A model generated the notes under the pieces. That model worked only from the letters and a program-made list of their open reading frames with translations. It was not told the origin of the DNA and made no database searches. Below, piece by piece: positions 61,958-64,000 of a DNA stretch of 64,000 nt. The stretch is from TMED109 sp002171375 (GTDB taxonomy: Bacteria > Pseudomonadota > Alphaproteobacteria > TMED109). The stretch is from NCBI GenBank assembly GCA_965657505.1, contig CBFHON010000001.1:1-64000 (forward strand), in the 5' to 3' direction. Made by a program: the position numbers and the translations under genes. Position 1 is the first letter of the stretch; every line of letters starts with the position of its first letter.

Positions 61958-63238
61958 CTAAATAGAATCTATAAAATTAAAAACATCTTCATGTGAAGTA
62001 AATTTTATTCTTGGAGAACTTTTATTAGCTCTTTTTATTTCTTCTTGGTCAATTTTAAACCATTGTTCTTTAGATATATATTTTTTATTCTTTAAGTTTA
62101 ATAATTTTTTTAAACCTTCTCTCCCAGAACTATTCTTACTTTTAACATTATTTTCTATATGTTCTGCAACTCTAGCCCCGTCATGTTTATTAGTTCCAAT
62201 AACCCCACTTGGCCCTCTAGAAACCCATCCAGCCGCATATAATCTATCTTCTATAATATTATTTTTATGGATTATCATACCTGATTCATCAGATTTTAAT
62301 CCTGTTATTTCATCACCTTGGTATCCGATTGCACTGATTACTAAACCAGCATTAATAGTTATACAGTCTTCATTGGAGGAAAGATTATTTTTAAACTTTA
62401 AGCCAGTTATTTCATTTTCTCCTATAAATCCAGTAGGACTTAGATGAAATTTAAATTCGACAGTTTTAGATTTATTTGAATTTTTAGGTTTGGTTTCATC
62501 AAATGATGTTAATATTCTATATTGCTTTGCTAAGTCACCATCTAGTAATTTTTTATCGATATTATTTTTAGTGCCAGGAGATAATATAGTATCACAATCT
62601 AATAATTCTCCCATTTCCCTAATCTCTACAGTGGTAAATTTTGCATCTAATGGACCACGTCTTCCAATTATGTATATATTTTTTATTGAAGAATTTTTTA
62701 GTGTATCTATTGCATACTGTGTAATATCTGTGCTTTCTAATTCTTTAATAGTCTTAACTAGTATTCTAGCGCAATCAATAGCAACATTTCCATTACCTAT
62801 GATTATAGCTGTATCTGTATTTAGGCAAGGGTTTAAATTTTTATATTCAGGGTGCCCATTATACCAGTTTACAAATTGTGTAGCACCAAAGTACCCAGTT
62901 TTGTTTTTTTCATTTATATTTAATACTCTATCCTTTGCCATACCAGTAGCTATGACTACTGAATCATAAATTTCTAGAATTTCATTAATAGATGGATAAT
63001 CATTTATTTCAACTCCTCCAAAAAATTCTACATTTGGATTATTTAAAACCCTTTCAAATACTCTAGAGACATTTTTAGTGCTTTGATGATCAGGCGCCAC
63101 TCCAAACCTTATTAATCCATAAGGACAAAATAATTTTTCAATTATATCTATTTCACAATTTATATTTTTCTTAATAAGTGACTGAGCAGTATAAAATGCT
63201 GAAGGACCTGAACCAATTATTGCAATTTTTAAATTCAT
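61958..63238 (-). CDS. ferredoxin/adrenodoxin-NADP reductase (FprA type)
   Basis: FAD- and NADP-binding flavoprotein of the adrenodoxin-reductase family. The first Rossmann motif IIGSGPSAFYTAQSL, the family-specific YGLIRFGVAPDHQSTKNV, the second dinucleotide motif IIGNGNVAIDCARIL, and AAGWVSRGPSGVIGTNKHDG are diagnostic. It moves electrons between NADPH and a 2Fe-2S or flavodoxin partner. The 426-aa length is close to mycobacterial FprA. It precedes the acyl-CoA dehydrogenase on the same strand. A partner such as a cytochrome P450 or Rieske oxygenase was not found in the window. Confidence 0.9.
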   Translation of the reverse strand: MNLKIAIIGSGPSAFYTAQSLIKKNINCEIDIIEKLFCPYGLIRFGVAPDHQSTKNVSRVFERVLNNPNVEFFGGVEINDYPSINEILEIYDSVVIATGMAKDRVLNINEKNKTGYFGATQFVNWYNGHPEYKNLNPCLNTDTAIIIGNGNVAIDCARILVKTIKELESTDITQYAIDTLKNSSIKNIYIIGRRGPLDAKFTTVEIREMGELLDCDTILSPGTKNNIDKKLLDGDLAKQYRILTSFDETKPKNSNKSKTVEFKFHLSPTGFIGENEITGLKFKNNLSSNEDCITINAGLVISAIGYQGDEITGLKSDESGMIIHKNNIIEDRLYAAGWVSRGPSGVIGTNKHDGARVAEHIENNVKSKNSSGREGLKKLLNLKNKKYISKEQWFKIDQEEIKRANKSSPRIKFTSHEDVFNFIDSI

Positions 63239-63330
63239 ATCATACTCTTAATTTTTATATAGATTATATTCAAGGTAAATAATTAAAAAAGTTATTTTTA
63301 ATTATTTTTCTAGGGCAAAGGGTAGTAATT

Positions 63331-64000
63331 ATGCATGGATTAATTTCAGATAGACCACTATTAATTTCTTCATTATTAGAGCACGCAGCTAGGTATCATG
63401 GAAATACAGAAATTATTAGTGTAGACAGTAAAGATAAAACCATAAGATCAAATTATGAAAATGTTAATACCAGATCAAAAAAACTTGCACAGGCATTAAT
63501 TAAACTAGGTGCAAAAAAAGGTGATACTATTGCTACAATGGCTTGGAGTAATCTGAGACATTATGAATTATATTTTGGAGTATCAGGAATAGGTTCTATT
63601 TGTCATACTATAAATCCTAGATTATTTCCTGAACAATTAGTTTTCATCATAAATGATGCTAAAGATAAGTTTTTATTTATTGATATAGACTTTATTCCAT
63701 TAATTGAAAAACTAATGGATAAAATAACAAAAATAGAAAAAATTATTGTTTTATGTGATAAAAAGGATATGCCAAATTCTTCTATTATTAAAAACTTAAT
63801 AAGCTACGAAGAATTAATAAATAGCGAAAATGGGGATTTTGATTGGCCATTGTTTGATGAAAAAACTGCCTCTTCATTATGCTATACGTCTGGAACTACA
63901 GGTAACCCAAAAGGCGTTTTATATGCTCACAGATCAACTGTTATTCACGCATTTGCCGCTGCTGCTCCTGATGCTATGAATTTATCGGCTAGAGATGTAA
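63331..64000 (+). CDS. acyl-CoA ligase (AMP-forming), N-terminal fragment
   Basis: The first 223 residues of an ANL-superfamily adenylating enzyme; the gene runs past the window end. The start MHGLISDRPLLISSLLEHAA is typical of medium- and long-chain fatty acyl-CoA ligases of the AlkK/FadD13 type. The P-loop-like motif A3 is clear as CYTSGTTGNPKGVLYAHRS, and SICHTINPRLFPEQL matches the A2 region. It activates a free carboxylic acid to acyl-CoA. It is divergent from the ferredoxin reductase gene, and together with the acyl-CoA dehydrogenase and thioesterase it suggests fatty-acid use. Confidence 0.88.
   Translation, partial: MHGLISDRPLLISSLLEHAARYHGNTEIISVDSKDKTIRSNYENVNTRSKKLAQALIKLGAKKGDTIATMAWSNLRHYELYFGVSGIGSICHTINPRLFPEQLVFIINDAKDKFLFIDIDFIPLIEKLMDKITKIEKIIVLCDKKDMPNSSIIKNLISYEELINSENGDFDWPLFDEKTASSLCYTSGTTGNPKGVLYAHRSTVIHAFAAAAPDAMNLSARDV

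Noticed and set aside
61236..61961. Long antisense open frame (241 codons) opposite the acyl-CoA dehydrogenase
   Set aside because: It lies wholly over a well-supported gene in the opposite strand, has no ribosome-binding site or recognisable domain, and its composition is that of a reverse-strand shadow. The same applies to the frames at 23121-23789 (opposite BipA) and 62490-62969 (opposite the ferredoxin reductase).
1..64000. CRISPR arrays, insertion sequences, prophage, toxin-antitoxin or other defence islands
   Set aside because: No regularly spaced repeats, transposase, integrase or recognisable defence genes were seen; base composition looks uniform throughout.

Overview
The window is an AT-rich (roughly 70% A+T by eye), gene-dense chromosomal segment with short spacers and many 1-11 bp gene overlaps. 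The combination of genes suggests a streamlined marine alphaproteobacterium of the SAR11/HIMB59/AEGEAN-169 kind: Tat-exported PhoX, CUT1 sugar ABC transport, a fused RimB-RimK protein, an ScfR/RamB-type regulator beside isocitrate lyase, ergothioneine genes and many orphan CoA-ester enzymes. This placement is inferred from gene content. No rRNA, tRNA, phage, IS element or CRISPR array was seen.

Layout. 0-4 kb: end of an SMP-30/gluconolactonase gene, then PhoD-like and PhoX-like exported phosphatases and a CIA30-domain protein (organic phosphate scavenging). 4-9.2 kb: RecQ, a DEAD-box RNA helicase, and a Baeyer-Villiger-type flavin monooxygenase. 9.3-16.7 kb: small membrane protein, cytochrome c, EgtD/EgtB (ergothioneine), SelO, HpaI-type aldolase, a 48-residue DUF2256 zinc-ribbon protein and a TPP enzyme. 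16.9-22.1 kb: a complete CUT1 sugar ABC transporter (binding protein, two permeases, ATPase) followed by a quinone reductase. 22.1-31.3 kb: PsiE, BipA/TypA, HupE/UreJ-like membrane proteins, then the minus-strand series folE-maf-cysS-thrS-yidD, with hisI divergent from folE.

31.3-33.4 kb is the most interesting part. On the minus strand a near-consensus sigma70 promoter abuts two tandem three-way-junction aptamers. Their conserved core (CGUUCA-P2-CGGAAGUA-P3-GAAGGAACGC) matches what I know of the glutamine riboswitch (glnA class). They lead into a gene for a small, unrecognised, exported protein. Just upstream lies hsp20 with a sigma32-like promoter, a 5' leader of successive hairpins that could be a ROSE-type RNA thermometer, and a strong intrinsic terminator.

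33.5-41.2 kb: CoA transferase, enoyl-CoA hydratase and alpha/beta hydrolase genes, gpmA, AcuI-type reductase, and isocitrate lyase divergent from its probable ScfR/RamB-type regulator, with palindromic TTTGTAAA-type operators between them. 41.3-49.8 kb: RimB-RimK fusion, MFS transporter, ceramidase-like and CPBP membrane hydrolases, enoyl reductase, second TPP enzyme, micro-ORFs and a ferredoxin-tailed aldo/keto reductase. 49.9-56.6 kb: GTP-type PEP carboxykinase, PurT, an exported nicotinamidase, a PLP aminotransferase and RF3. 56.6-64 kb: nitronate monooxygenase, enoyl-CoA hydratase, a LarA-like protein, thioesterase, acyl-CoA dehydrogenase, FprA-type ferredoxin-NADP reductase and the start of an acyl-CoA ligase. 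Isocitrate lyase and PEP carboxykinase together fit growth on acetate or fatty-acid-derived carbon, which agrees with the abundance of acyl-CoA enzymes.
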